Assembly (NCBI GenBank): GCA_002633005.1
Contig: NMRA01000508.1
Coordinates: 111,590 to 175,589, forward strand
From: Phoronis australis
Lineage: Eukaryota > Phoronida > Phoronidae
Length of the DNA: 64,000 bases
Direction of reading: 5' to 3'
In this document: positions 55,375-64,000 of the stretch, in pieces
Numbering within the stretch: position 1 is the first letter of the stretch
Layout of the letters: the number at the start of each line of letters is the position of its first letter
Program-made: the position numbers and the translations under genes
Notes under the pieces: generated by a model
What the model saw: only the letters and a program-made list of their open reading frames with translations
The model's database searches: none
What the model was told of the DNA's origin: nothing

Positions 55375-56082
55375 TGTTTTTCAATGCCACTCAACTAATT
55401 TAAATTGTGAGAAGCAATTTTGGAGAAAATGTCATTTCCCAGGTGATCATTACGGGCAGACGAAAATGAAATGTTACTCATCTTCGATTACAAATTCTTT
55501 CGTCAGCAGGAATATTTGTAAACAGTTCTGCTTCAATTTCTAAAGGCGACGATCCCAAACGTAACTGAGCTAAAAAAAGTTTTTCTAATCGGGTAATGGT
55601 CCAATGTAACGTGCCCAATTTTTTGAGAACCAGTTTTCTCCACTGAATAAGGGGCATCAAACTGGTTCTCAAAATACGGGCACATTATCAGACTATTGCC
55701 TCTGAGCGTTACAGATCTAAGTCAATGTTTCTGTAAAAAAGGGCTGTTTGAACATGACATGCGTTCTGAGTTCGCATTAACATTTTTTCACACCAAATAT
55801 TTTCATATTTTCTTTTACAATGTTTAAATTACAAGTAGACTTTTTAATTAAAATTATTAAAACAATCAATTTGTTGAGTTTCGAGTAAAACCTTCTTGGC
55901 GTCAGCAGTTCTTTTATTCTGCAAATCAAGTATTCCCATAGGAATATATTTTTGGTAAGTCTTTTATCTGGCAGAGTCACTAATCTATTTCACAAGCGTA
56001 TTATGTTTAATTTTCTGCTATTCATCGAGGGCTCCCATCCCATATCTCCGCTAACGACGTGATTTGTTCAAAATTCATGAAG
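55375..56082. other. Intergenic: nothing recognised
   Basis: 'TTTGAGAACCAG' occurs in inverted form around 55620-55675 (ACCAGTTTTCTC / AACTGGTTCTCAA), a small inverted repeat. Otherwise nothing. Confidence 0.4.
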
Positions 56083-56184
56083 ACCTAAAGAGAAACGCAT
56101 GGCTCCATTTAGATGTTTTGAGGGGACTGAAATTCCCTGAAGCCCCAAAATACATGCCAAGTGATGTCGTATGGATAATGCAAG
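56083..56184 (+). CDS. Possible exon of the 51-kb gene
   Basis: A frame reading LKRNAWLHLDVLRGLKFPEA then PKYMPSDVVWIMQ ends at CAAG|GTACTG, phase 1. Entry after CATGAAG would be phase 1, matching the exon at 53148-53180, but the acceptor has no pyrimidine tract. The peptide looks strongly protein-like. Family unknown; it could also be a transposase remnant. Confidence 0.25.
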
Positions 56185-56298
56185 GTACTGTTTAACTTGC
56201 AAGATCCATGCGATGGGCGTAAGTGCGTCGCAAAGTTATCGCGTATGTTTCGCTACCACTGTTTGCCTGTGTTGCGTCTTTGGAGGCTATAACAATAT

Positions 56299-56413
56299 AG
56301 GCGTGCGTTCAGTAGGCACGCGCTTTCATTTAAAATGCACGGCAATATCTCACGTAATCTCGCGAAGTCTTGCTTTTTAGCGAGGTCCTAGCGTTACTGA
56401 ACGGGAGGCTGGT
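56299..56413 (+). mobile_element. MITE family A, copy 4 (internally shortened)
   Basis: GGCGTGCGTTCAGTAGGCAC at the left and AGCGTTACTGAACGGGAGGC at the right. About 45 bases after the left terminus are missing relative to copy 3. Confidence 0.75.
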
Positions 56414-56751
56414 CGCCTGGATATCGTACCTCAGGGCACATCAACTGGTTACCGATAAATGCTTACCATTATCTTTACTATAAGAAAGAAAAACAAAGTG
56501 AACAATTGATACGCCTATCGAACGGTCCTTAAGCGACGAGATTACGACCACAAGTTTCCCTTGGGCGATGAGTAGTCTTGAATTGGAGCTTCACAAGAAT
56601 TAGACATTATAAAAATGTTAAATCGTAAGTTAGTGTTCGTTTTAAATGTTAATCAGTTTTCCTAATACCCTATCAGCTGCATCAGCAAGAAAATCGGCGG
56701 AGCTATTAAAATCTAGGTGTTCGTCCAAATTTATGACTAAATATGCTTATA

Positions 56752-57829
56752 TCATGATTGGTATTTAACAGATTCTGTCCCTAATTGAAGTTCAAAATTA
56801 CCAACGTCGATTGATTTCCATCGGAAGTGCACGATTTTTGTTTTCGACCTATTTGGCACCATGCACCACTTATAATACCAATTATTCAAAACATCTAATA
56901 TCTCCTGTAAATCATTTTCATTTTCAGCCACAAACACTGCGTCGTCTGGATACAAAACAGTTCTCACGCCCTTGCCCCTGCAATTTGTCTCCCATACTAG
57001 TTCGTTGATCTATAATACAAATAAAGACTGGGAAAATGTGTTACCTTGTCTGACACCATTCTCACGATTGAACCAGTCTGTGTACAAAGTGTCGTTTAAA
57101 CGAATAAAGCTTAGCGGGCTTTCATAAATCATTTTAATCGCAGATATATACGTCCTGAGATACCATTTTTATCAACTTAAAAAACATGAATTTGTGACTA
57201 CTCCAGTCAAAGGCTTTTTTCAAATCTATGAATGCCGTAAAAGTAGAAAGACTGGAAGCCTTTCGAGTCCTTATTAGAGTTGTTAAGACATGCAGTACAC
57301 GTACAAATCATCAAGATAGGAGCGCTGTCTCCGGAAACCGTTTTGCTCATCTACAATAACATTTTATTTGCGTCACAAAAAATTGCCATCCTGTTGGTCA
57401 ATACAGAGCTGAATTTTTTAAGTATTCGACGACATTCCTCTGTGGTATAACCGTGACCAAATTTCAATGTCTTGCCTGGAAGGTTATCTATATCAACTGC
57501 TTTACCAATTTGGCACCCATAACTACTTTCCTGACCCCTTCAAGTTTTATATCACTATTTCAGACAGAAAGGTTGCAGTTACATGTACCTTCACTGCTAC
57601 ACGATGGATTTTCCAAAATTATTTTGTTTGTCCATAACATTTTGATAAAAATCACAGCAAAACTTTTATCGCTTGAATAATTTTGGAATAGCGTTTGAAA
57701 GTTATTTTTCCATTTTTGAGTATTTATGTTCAAAAAAACTCCATTGTCCGAATTTAGGACTTTTAACTGTGACGTCACTTCGCTTATTGGGTGTATACCA
57801 TTAATCGGACTGCCCAGACATTGTTTCAA
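56752..57829 (-). pseudogene. Non-LTR retrotransposon reverse transcriptase relic (jockey-superfamily-like)
   Basis: Read on the minus strand: the pre-RT linker NTQKWKNNFQTLFQNY (about 57715), AFDWSSHKFMFFKLIK near 57210, FIRLNDTLYTDWFNRENGVR near 57080, LYPDDAVFVAENENDLQEIL near 56950-56890 and MVPNRSKTKIVHFRW near 56820. The order and 'ADDxVxxAENENDLQ...KTKxVHFR' wording are those of RT domains in this group. The active site reads YPDD rather than YADD and several stops and frameshifts interrupt it. Inactive. Confidence 0.75.
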
Positions 57830-58207
57830 TGTGTTAGCCGGTGGTATAGTGTATCACCGGAAACATTTGAGTGCCACCTGTAGGTCTACAATTCAGCGAG
57901 TGTCCGGACACTCATTTGTATTACATCTGTGAAAGGCTCCGTGCCATAGAGTAAGAATTTTGAGAGAATGAAGGCTAATATGACCTCTTATTCCTCTTGA
58001 AATACACGTGCAATCGTGCGTTTTGCGTCAAATTTTTCTGCCTCGACCGAAAGCAGCAAACAGACACTGACTTTCAAGAAAATCAGTGTCTGTGCACCGA
58101 TTTCTCGCATTACCTTTCGAAATTTGAAAACTGTACAATCCTGCCAAACCGAGAACACAATACAATCCATGTTTGAAACGTGTTTAAAACGAGGCTATAC
58201 TTTTAAA
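57830..58207. other. Region upstream of the Arg-rich secreted gene
   Basis: No feature besides a frame that runs into the next gene. CAGTGTCTG occurs as an inverted pair near 58063-58091. Confidence 0.4.
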
Positions 58208-58216
58208 TATAAAAAG
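58208..58216 (+). promoter_or_regulatory. Putative TATA box of the Arg-rich secreted gene
   Basis: TATAAAAAG lies 70 bases before the ATG at 58286, a normal distance for a short 5' UTR. CCAAT follows at 58218. The call rests on sequence and position only. Confidence 0.4.
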
Positions 58217-58285
58217 CCAATCGTTCACCGTTGGGATTGTACATGTGCAGTAAATGATGTATATTCTGTTTCCACGGCAGGTACA

Positions 58286-58560
58286 ATGGGCAAGTGTGTT
58301 GTCCTACTGTTTGTGCTCGTCGTCATAGCGACCTTGGTGCACGAGGGGGACTCCTGGAGAAGGTTTCGGATTCGGCTTCCACGCATACGAATTCGTCTCC
58401 CACGTATACGGTTGCGTTTACCGCGTCTGCGTTTACCGCGCGTGCGCATTCGAGTGCGACGATTGCTGCCCCGTATCAGGTTGCCACGATTTCGCTTGCC
58501 AAGAATCAGGGTTCCAAAACCACCCAAGTGTCCTGAACTCGACACCTCCAATTTCCTTAA
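58286..58560 (+). CDS. Secreted Arg/Pro-repeat, Cys-rich, EF-hand protein, exon 1
   Basis: ATG at 58286. Residues 1-23 are a signal peptide (MGKCVVLLFVLVVIATL core, cleavage likely after GDS). Residues 24-76 are alternating Arg and hydrophobic residues broken by Pro in near-repeats (RIRLPRIRIRLPRIRLRLP ...): about 23 Arg in 53 residues, with no Lys and no acidic residue. PKPPKCPEL follows. The exon ends at CTTAA|GTGAGT after two bases of a Lys codon. The composition recalls proline/arginine-rich antimicrobial peptides such as bactenecins, but with alternating side chains that could form an amphipathic strand. A cationic host-defence or polyanion-binding role is inference. The opposite strand is open too (58225-58584), but only as an effect of this composition. 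Confidence 0.75.
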
Positions 58561-59300
58561 GTGAGTATTGCAATGGGCAGTCAATATGTGTTTATGTGAT
58601 GAATGTAGTTATGTGCCGAAAAAGTGGAAATTCCTGTCAACACGTCACTCCTATTTTTCGTGTGCTAATCTGTATCAAAGAAGCTACATTGTATCTAAGA
58701 AACAACTTCATGTAGACGACTTGCCATTATGAAGTTGGTCTTAAATTGTTCCATAATCAGAGCGACAAATTGGCTTGTCACGACGTGTCATTTTATGCCA
58801 GAGCATGCGCTCAAAGGACAACGAACAGCCAGTTCTTTGGAAACCCAGAAATCACGTGTCCCCTAATCTAAGAAAGGAACAAGTTAAGAAAAAAGTTCAA
58901 AGCAGTGTGCAGCTTAAGTTGAAAGTTGACTTGTTTGACGAAACGCAAGGTTACTAAACCCTGTTTTGATGATTTCAACAAACCATCGTTCTATCACTTG
59001 CTAATACATCATTGGCGTCAATCTTGAAAGGTAAAAACAGGAAGGGATCTCCTAAAAACTTAATTCTCCCTACGTCACAGATTGAATAGTATGGTTCTTG
59101 ATGGGTGGTTCTTCCCCACAGTCGCTTTGTAATTCGCTAAAATCTTAAGTCACGCTTGCCCGTGCATCAGACTTCGAAAGGGGTTTTCAAATTTTAGTCC
59201 AAAATTTTATGGGTGGTCACTGGTTATAGAGCATTATTTTGTTGCAAGGAATTGTACGGGAAAGTCTTTTTTAATATCTGTTAATAGGCGAAAACCGGGT

Positions 59301-59543
59301 TTGGTAACCCTTAAAGGGATTCCGTCAAAGTTCATACTGATCTGTGGATTAGAAGTTGTAAATTTAATTCTTTGCTTAGCGAAATTTCACTTATATAGGC
59401 TAAGACTGCAAAAGGTTAAGCCCAATTTTCAGTCATTGTTACGTGAGGTATTTGATTACCACAACCTGGAAAAATTTATTTACAATGATAAATTGGATCC
59501 TGAGAGATTCCAGGCAAGGGGGTATTTTTTGCCTAGCAACTAG
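59301..59543 (+). pseudogene. L1/Tx1-like LINE C-terminal fragment
   Basis: The frame contains LCLAKFHLYRLRLQKVKPNF ... FDYHNLEKFIYNDKLD. The end of the element at 45.6-47.3 kb reads LCLRKFHLYKQRINGKPPNL. Both are the extreme C-terminal region of ORF2. A short 5'-truncated insertion inside intron 1. Confidence 0.6.
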
Positions 59544-59690
59544 TTTTATAGGGTTCGATAATGTTTGTAATTTGTTTGAGGTACTTGACTAGATTTCATA
59601 TTGCTGTACAACTATATACTGGTTGGGAGAATTAATAAATGTTTTATTCAAAAAAATCATACTGACATGTTTACGTTATGATAAAACCAG

Positions 59691-59975
59691 ATTTTGCTTC
59701 CTTATATAGTGGCATCGGCAAATGTTGTTTTTTTGCTTGATACCAGTTTTTACTATAAGAATAATAACTAGAGGAAATCTTTCCTACCCAAAGTCACATG
59801 ATCTCATTTAAAATACACGACAATATCTCACGTAATCTCGCGAAGTCTTGCTTTTAAGCGAGGTCCTCGCGCCAACGGGTTTTGCTTCCTTTAAAGTGGC
59901 ATCGGCAAATGTTTTTGTGCTTGATACCAGTTTTTGAGGAAGTCTTTCCTATCTAACGGTAATCCCCAAAGTACG
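59691..59975 (+). repeat. Direct duplication (~95 bp) flanking a MITE A remnant
   Basis: 59691-59791 and 59878-59975 share TTTTGCTTCCTT, AGTGGCATCGGCAAATGTT, GCTTGATACCAGTTTTT and TCTTTCCTA. Between them (59790-59877) lies a truncated family A element. Confidence 0.65.
59790..59877 (+). mobile_element. MITE family A, copy 5 (left terminus lost)
   Basis: Core CAATATCTCACGTAATCTCG and AAGCGAGGTCC are present; the right terminus is cut at GCGCCAACGGG. Confidence 0.65.
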
Positions 59976-60079
59976 TTTTACGGTCCTGAAACCGACTGAG
60001 TCCCTTTCATAGCCAACCCAGAACTATGAGATCTTATTTAAGGCAGAACTAATTCCACGCTGGGATTGGCTCATTACAG

Positions 60080-60233
60080 GGAGGCGCTTTGTTCTGTTGA
60101 CAACGGCGTCAAGAATAGCGGTTGCATGGAATTATGTCACGCATTTGGCGACATGTTCGAAGTTAAAGATTACAACGTGAAGTGCCCAGTTGCTTGCCAG
60201 AACCTTTGCAATCTTCCTAATTTGGGTAAACGG
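60080..60233 (+). CDS. Secreted Arg/Pro-repeat, Cys-rich, EF-hand protein, exon 2 (six-Cys segment)
   Basis: Starts after TGGCTCATTACAG; its first base completes the Lys codon left by exon 1, an exact phase match. The 51 following codons hold six cysteines spaced C-x10-C-x3-C-x15-C-x3-C-x3-C (EALCSVD, SGCMELC, VKCPVACQNLCNLP). The spacing suggests three disulfides. It ends LGKR at AAACGG|GTGAGT in phase 0, placing a dibasic Lys-Arg exactly at the exon boundary, where furin-type processing could separate it from the next part. I do not recognise the cysteine pattern as a named family. Confidence 0.65.
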
Positions 60234-61548
60234 GTGAGTGTAGTAAAACTGCAACATCGAAGTGAAAAAGTTGCCTTACGTTATACCACCAACATGTGCA
60301 GTTATCAAATAGGTTTCAACAGATATCTTCTTAACACTGGTTTGAAGTGATTTTTGTGTTTGGATAGAGCTGAGAAGAAGTCTTTTTGCTGAAGATTAAG
60401 AATCCACTCCATTTTATGCACAGAAACCAATATGGCTGGTTACACCAAGGTACGTTGACCTGTCAATAGGTGGAGACAGTGATCTACATGTTCATGTATA
60501 AATGGGAACATTTGCGCATTTTGATTTGAATGAAACGGGAGTGTACTAATATAACTTCGGTCCCATTAAGATACTTTGGTACTTCAGTAGCCGATCATGA
60601 GCCGGTGTGCTTGGAACACATAGAATGAATTTCTTTTATTGGGTTTTGTCAATAAATTATCAAAAATAAATAATATCCATCTAATGCTAACTCGAAGCTA
60701 TTCACTTGGTGTCTCAAGCGAAGGAAGAGACCTTTCCATAGAAAAGCCTGCATTCAGGTAGATCGCGTGGCCCTTTATCACATCGTTCTGAGGGGCAGTG
60801 CACAAAGAGATCTACGCACATCGAATGCATATTAGGTCAGCTCATAGCTAACATACAGTGTATGCCGCTTAATAAACCATGGTGATTTTGCCTCGCGAGG
60901 GGGTGAGTCACTTGTTAGATTTTTTCACGTCACTGTCGCAAACCTTCACAACATGTCGGGGAGAAACCCAAGTTCTTCAGGCCAATTACAATCGCTTGCC
61001 AAAGAAAGTTAGTAATTGCCTTGACGACAACAAACCGTCACGCCCGCTCATTGAAACCGTGTGTACTGCATATACGTTGCTTTATTTACTGCGGTAGGAT
61101 AATCAACAATTTACCTCGTAGTGGGAGGAAACAATGGCGTGAGCTAAATTGCACTTGAGGCACACAGCTCAGGTCGGAGCTCTCCGTCTGCGCTCGCCTT
61201 TAGCAGATCAAAAAGAGCAACCTGTATTTACCGCAAAGTGAATATCGAGTAGCGTTGGGAGGACGTGAAGGGCTAGGTCTTCCATAGTCATGTGACGTGG
61301 TTTGAGTAAATTTTCAAATTACATGCGATGTGATTGGTCTGTTTCAAATTACAAGCGATGTGATTGGCCTGTTTCCAAATTACATGCGATGTGATTGGCT
61401 TGTTTTCAAATTGAAGCTCTGGTTAAGTTTGTCTGAGTCGAGTCTGAGTTTGGAGAATAAATCATCTTAGGCCCAGGATCCAAAATTATTAATCTCATTC
61501 GCAATCGTTGGTATAAAAATAATGCTCGTGATTGGTTACGTTTTCAAG
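60234..61548 (+). other. Intron 2 of the Arg-rich EF-hand gene
   Basis: No exon seen. It contains the triple GATTGG tandem repeat at 61312-61410. Confidence 0.55.
61312..61410 (+). repeat. Three tandem units each with a reverse CCAAT box
   Basis: Units of about 33 bp: (TTTTC)AAATTACATGCGATGTG then ATTGGTCTG, repeated three times with few changes. Each carries GATTGG, the reverse of CCAATC. Confidence 0.8.
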
Positions 61549-61705
61549 GGTGAAATTCCCAGCGGGAATGACGACTTCAATTACTACGACGAGAACAAGG
61601 ACAACAAGATCAGTAGCGCAGAACTGTCAAATGTTCTCAGAGTCAACGAGAGAGAAGTGGACGAGAGGACTCTAGGAAGATTCTTCGTGGAGAATGATTT
61701 GAATC
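61549..61705 (+). CDS. Secreted Arg/Pro-repeat, Cys-rich, EF-hand protein, exon 3 (EF-hand 1)
   Basis: Starts after TTACGTTTTCAAG in phase 0. An EF-hand loop D-E-N-K-D-N-K-I-S-S-A-E (residues ~157-168) has acidic or amide ligands at positions 1, 3, 5 and 12, Ile at 8, and Asn where Gly is usual at 6. After a charged helix (VNEREVDERTLGRFFVE) the exon breaks off inside the second loop, after D-L-N plus one base, at GAATC|GTACGT. An upstream in-frame ATG (61522) precedes the acceptor but would give a short unsupported start. The exon stands alone poorly but is completed by exon 4. Confidence 0.65.
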
Positions 61706-63005
61706 GTACGTGAACAGCTTTTGAAATTATTTATTTCTGCAAGCAGACATTGGGGACTAATACGTGTAGGTAAAGTAAGCTCGTGGTTGTAGCACATGTC
61801 TCTTCAAGATAACTTACCGACAAGCCTGTACATTTAGTCACGTATTTACAAAAATATAGAAATTAACCCCGTAAAAGTATACATTTCCTGAAAGCAGAAA
61901 CCGTATAGACTTTTATTTTTAGTTTTAATCAATATATCGTTAACTGAATTGCCTGCTACTGTTAGTAAAATTTAGCAAAAAAAGTGCATTCTCCGCCAAT
62001 GTACATGTACGGTATCAATAACGTTAATCAAATTTCATTTAACATAATAATAGCTCAAGACGAAGTCTCAGCTAAAAATATCATTTCGTTTCAGTTTTAA
62101 GCCGTTTTTTGTTTTACAAAAAATCATAGCAATTTTTGTTTTGATAGCTTCTTGCTCAGAAGTGAAATATTTAAAAAAAAACAAGTTCCATAAATGTTTT
62201 GGACTGAAAGCAGTGTATAAAGATTAGTGAATGAAGGTTTTACGTGAATTCAGTAAGCCTTTTCAGATTTATGATCTTCTAAATTTAGCTAAATTTGGAC
62301 ATTTCTTCTAGGGTCCCACACGATTTTAGTTGCTTTCAATTCTTTGGCAAATCCTTATCGGTCACTTTCAGACCTTTTGATTTTCGACCCTTTTAGTAAT
62401 TTTTGAGTATTGACTTCCCTTAGTATGTGGGTCGACTCGCGCAAACGTTTACACACATACAGGCATACAAAGTGATTCCCCTGAGCGCGTCGAAAGTTAT
62501 TAGCTGGCTATGAACCCCACGGTCACTCCGAATCCTTCTTCAGTTCCCGGGAACGTCCATATACAATGTGGGTGCAAAAGTTTTCGGAACACACCAATTA
62601 ATCCAGACACAAAAGTTTGTAAAAATGTCAAGTGTGAGAACGTGGTGTGACTGGGGACTTTCATTGCTATTTGTGGGTCCACATTTTCAATAATAATTTG
62701 GGTTTTATCATTGTTGTTTAAGACTAAATAATAAAATCTTTGAGACGCGATTCTGCGCGTAGTGATAACGACGATGCCGGCAGTGTACGTATCTCAAAGA
62801 TTCATTATTTTTGAAGCACATATGATCATTTCTACAAAAATAAAACTTGCCCCATTGTGTGATGGTACAGGGCACGAACTGAGATAGTTCAGTCAGCGCC
62901 AATTCAGAGAAAAATATACCTCGATAGGTTGAAAATAACACAATTTAAAGTTATTTGATGAAAAGTGAAAAGAAATATACTTTTCTTTGAATGGCTTGAT
63001 TTAAG
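61706..63005 (+). other. Intron 3 of the Arg-rich EF-hand gene
   Basis: Interrupts EF-hand loop 2. Nothing else recognised; frames at 62500-62682 and 62708-62941 (minus) have no support. Confidence 0.55.
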
Positions 63006-63059
63006 GAGACGGGTTCTTGGACAGAGAGGAATTCGTGAAAGTTAACGAAAGAGAAAATG
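63006..63059 (+). CDS. Secreted Arg/Pro-repeat, Cys-rich, EF-hand protein, exon 4 (completes EF-hand 2)
   Basis: Follows acceptor GCTTGATTTAAG. Its first two bases complete an Arg codon begun by exon 3, and the joined loop reads D-L-N-R-D-G-F-L-D-R-E-E: a perfect 12-residue EF-hand with Gly at 6 and Glu at 12. It then reads FVKVNEREN and ends AATG|GTAAGT in phase 1. A split canonical loop restored by splicing is very unlikely by chance and is the best evidence for the gene model. VNERE also appears after EF-hand 1, so the two hands look like an internal duplication. Confidence 0.72.
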
Positions 63060-63300
63060 GTAAGTATGAATTAATCGATGTTCAAGTAAAAATGTTGTGT
63101 CTGTGAAAATATTACTAATTTAATTTCAGTTGTAAATGTATTTGAGCTGAAGTTTTTAAGAAGCGTGTAGTTTGTCCGTTAGTGATGAAATACATCTTTA
63201 GATTGCCATCAATATGTATGCCTGTACACTGAATTTGTTGTAGAGTACGTATTTTTATATTATTTACGGGACATTATAAAATTGGTTGATATTTCTACAG

Positions 63301-63503
63301 AAGCTCTGGAAATGCTCCTGATTGCTTCAGCACTTTGGCTGAGCGTGATTTATTGCAAATGTACAGTAGAATGTCACAGATGGTGCTTTAGCTCAGGCGT
63401 TTGGTGCAATGGGCCCAACCACGCAGCATGCGCAAGTCTGATGCATCACAAATTAAAGACATCAGGCCACCTGCACTTTTTTGTTTTTATTGTGATTTTG
63501 TAA
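63301..63503 (+). CDS. Possible last exon of the EF-hand gene (overlaps SINE-like sequence)
   Basis: Acceptor GTTGATATTTCTACAG; its first two bases join the G left by exon 4 to give Glu, and the frame runs 66 more codons to TAA. It has a hydrophobic start (LLIASALWLSVIY) and six cysteines (CKC, ECHRWC, WCNGP, ACAS). However, 63391-63475 resembles the body of the SINE at 2205 and 22799 (GTGCAATGGG, CTGCGCACGTCTG-like, CCACCTGCA). It may therefore be an exonised repeat or not an exon at all; the true end may lie beyond the window. Confidence 0.3.
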
Positions 63504-64000
63504 CTGTGACAGTTTCGTCGCTTTGACATTATGACGGCCTCGTACGTTGGTATATAAAACTGTACACCTCTGGTACACTCTTCTTTCCCAGTGGTACGAG
63601 AGGTTTCCATATAGGTGGCGCTGTGACAGCGGATAACTGTAAGTGGGAATCTGGGCCCGGTTGTATTCCTTTCCTATGCTGCACGCGCTCCCGGGTATTT
63701 TGACGTTGCTTTAGGCCTAAAGCAGTAAAAATAAAATTTGATTTATACCACTTACCATTACTGGAAGTCGCATTTTTTTAAGTTAGGTCTTAACGCCACC
63801 TCTTGGTCACATTACGTGACCTCGTGAAACTGATGTGGCAAGGACAGTTTGTCTGTTTCTTCAAATTTTAGAAATCATTTATCATTTCAATAAGGAACAG
63901 AATGAAACCAGTTTCGCGGCGGAAAGCGATAAATCAAAATATGTAATTTGGATGACGAAAAGCGTTTTTTTTTTTTCGTATGCATTCTAAATTTATTGCC
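63504..64000. other. Window end: nothing firm
   Basis: AAATAAAA at about 63729 could be a polyadenylation signal for a last exon at 63301-63503. No other feature. Confidence 0.3.

Larger units (their letters stand above)
58561..60079 (+). other. Intron 1 of the Arg-rich EF-hand gene
   Basis: Holds an L1/Tx1-like fragment (59301-59543), a MITE A remnant and a ~95-bp direct duplication around it. No extra exon is needed, because the phases of exons 1 and 2 fit directly. Confidence 0.6.

Noticed and set aside
58225-58584. 119-codon minus-strand frame opposite the Arg-rich exon
   Set aside because: It is open only because of the repetitive Arg/Pro codon composition of the plus-strand exon, which has the signal peptide and splice-phase support.
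61522-61713. Separate small EF-hand gene starting at the ATG at 61522
   Set aside because: It would include intronic bases before the acceptor and break off inside EF-hand 2; the spliced model restores the loop.
1-64000. CRISPR array, bacterial operon, riboswitch, attachment site or rRNA
   Set aside because: None seen; the sequence is eukaryotic, with introns and animal-type repeats.

Overview
Eukaryotic (metazoan) genomic DNA. The coding sequence is split by GT-AG introns, encodes long C2H2 zinc-finger arrays, and lies among tRNA-derived SINEs, non-LTR retrotransposon relics, MITE-like inverted-repeat elements and microsatellites. The palindrome TACATGTA is scattered throughout. I cannot name the species; a marine invertebrate (lancelet, hemichordate, cnidarian or lophotrochozoan) would fit. 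The assembly has a lone N at 3321 and at 9120 and an N run at 16001-16316. The N at 3321 sits inside what looks like a false 395-bp duplication.

Layout. 1-4162 and 12351-17351 (+) hold two tandem paralogous zinc-finger genes with the same plan: an exon with an N-terminal finger array, a phase-0 intron, then an exon with an acidic Asp/Gly/Ser-rich linker and seven C-terminal fingers ending in a conserved HMKVHGK tail. Between them lie dispersed repeats and a 1.65-kb pogo-like transposon relic. 17.4-24.7 kb is mostly non-coding, with a pair of inverted MITE copies and two unassigned exon-like frames. 24.7-29.6 kb carries candidate minus-strand exons: half a fibronectin-III domain, a last exon, and a signal-peptide exon that joins in phase to a Cys-containing exon. 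A plus-strand LINE relic interrupts this block. 29.7-51 kb is repeat-rich, with L1/Tx1-like LINE fragments, hAT-like MITEs, a 33-bp minisatellite and a candidate membrane-anchor exon. 51.1-53.2 kb (+) holds a chain of four phase-compatible small exons of an unrecognised gene.

Most interesting is 58286-63059 (+). Four exons join in phase to encode a secreted protein: signal peptide, about 53 residues of alternating Arg/hydrophobic 'RIRLP' repeats (43% Arg), a six-cysteine segment, a Lys-Arg site at an exon boundary, then two canonical EF-hand loops, the second built only across a splice junction. It resembles an Arg/Pro-rich cationic host-defence peptide fused to a Cys-rich segment and an EF-hand segment. 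I know no family with this architecture. Function is inference.

The zinc-finger genes are probably nuclear DNA-binding proteins. No pathway links the genes in this window.
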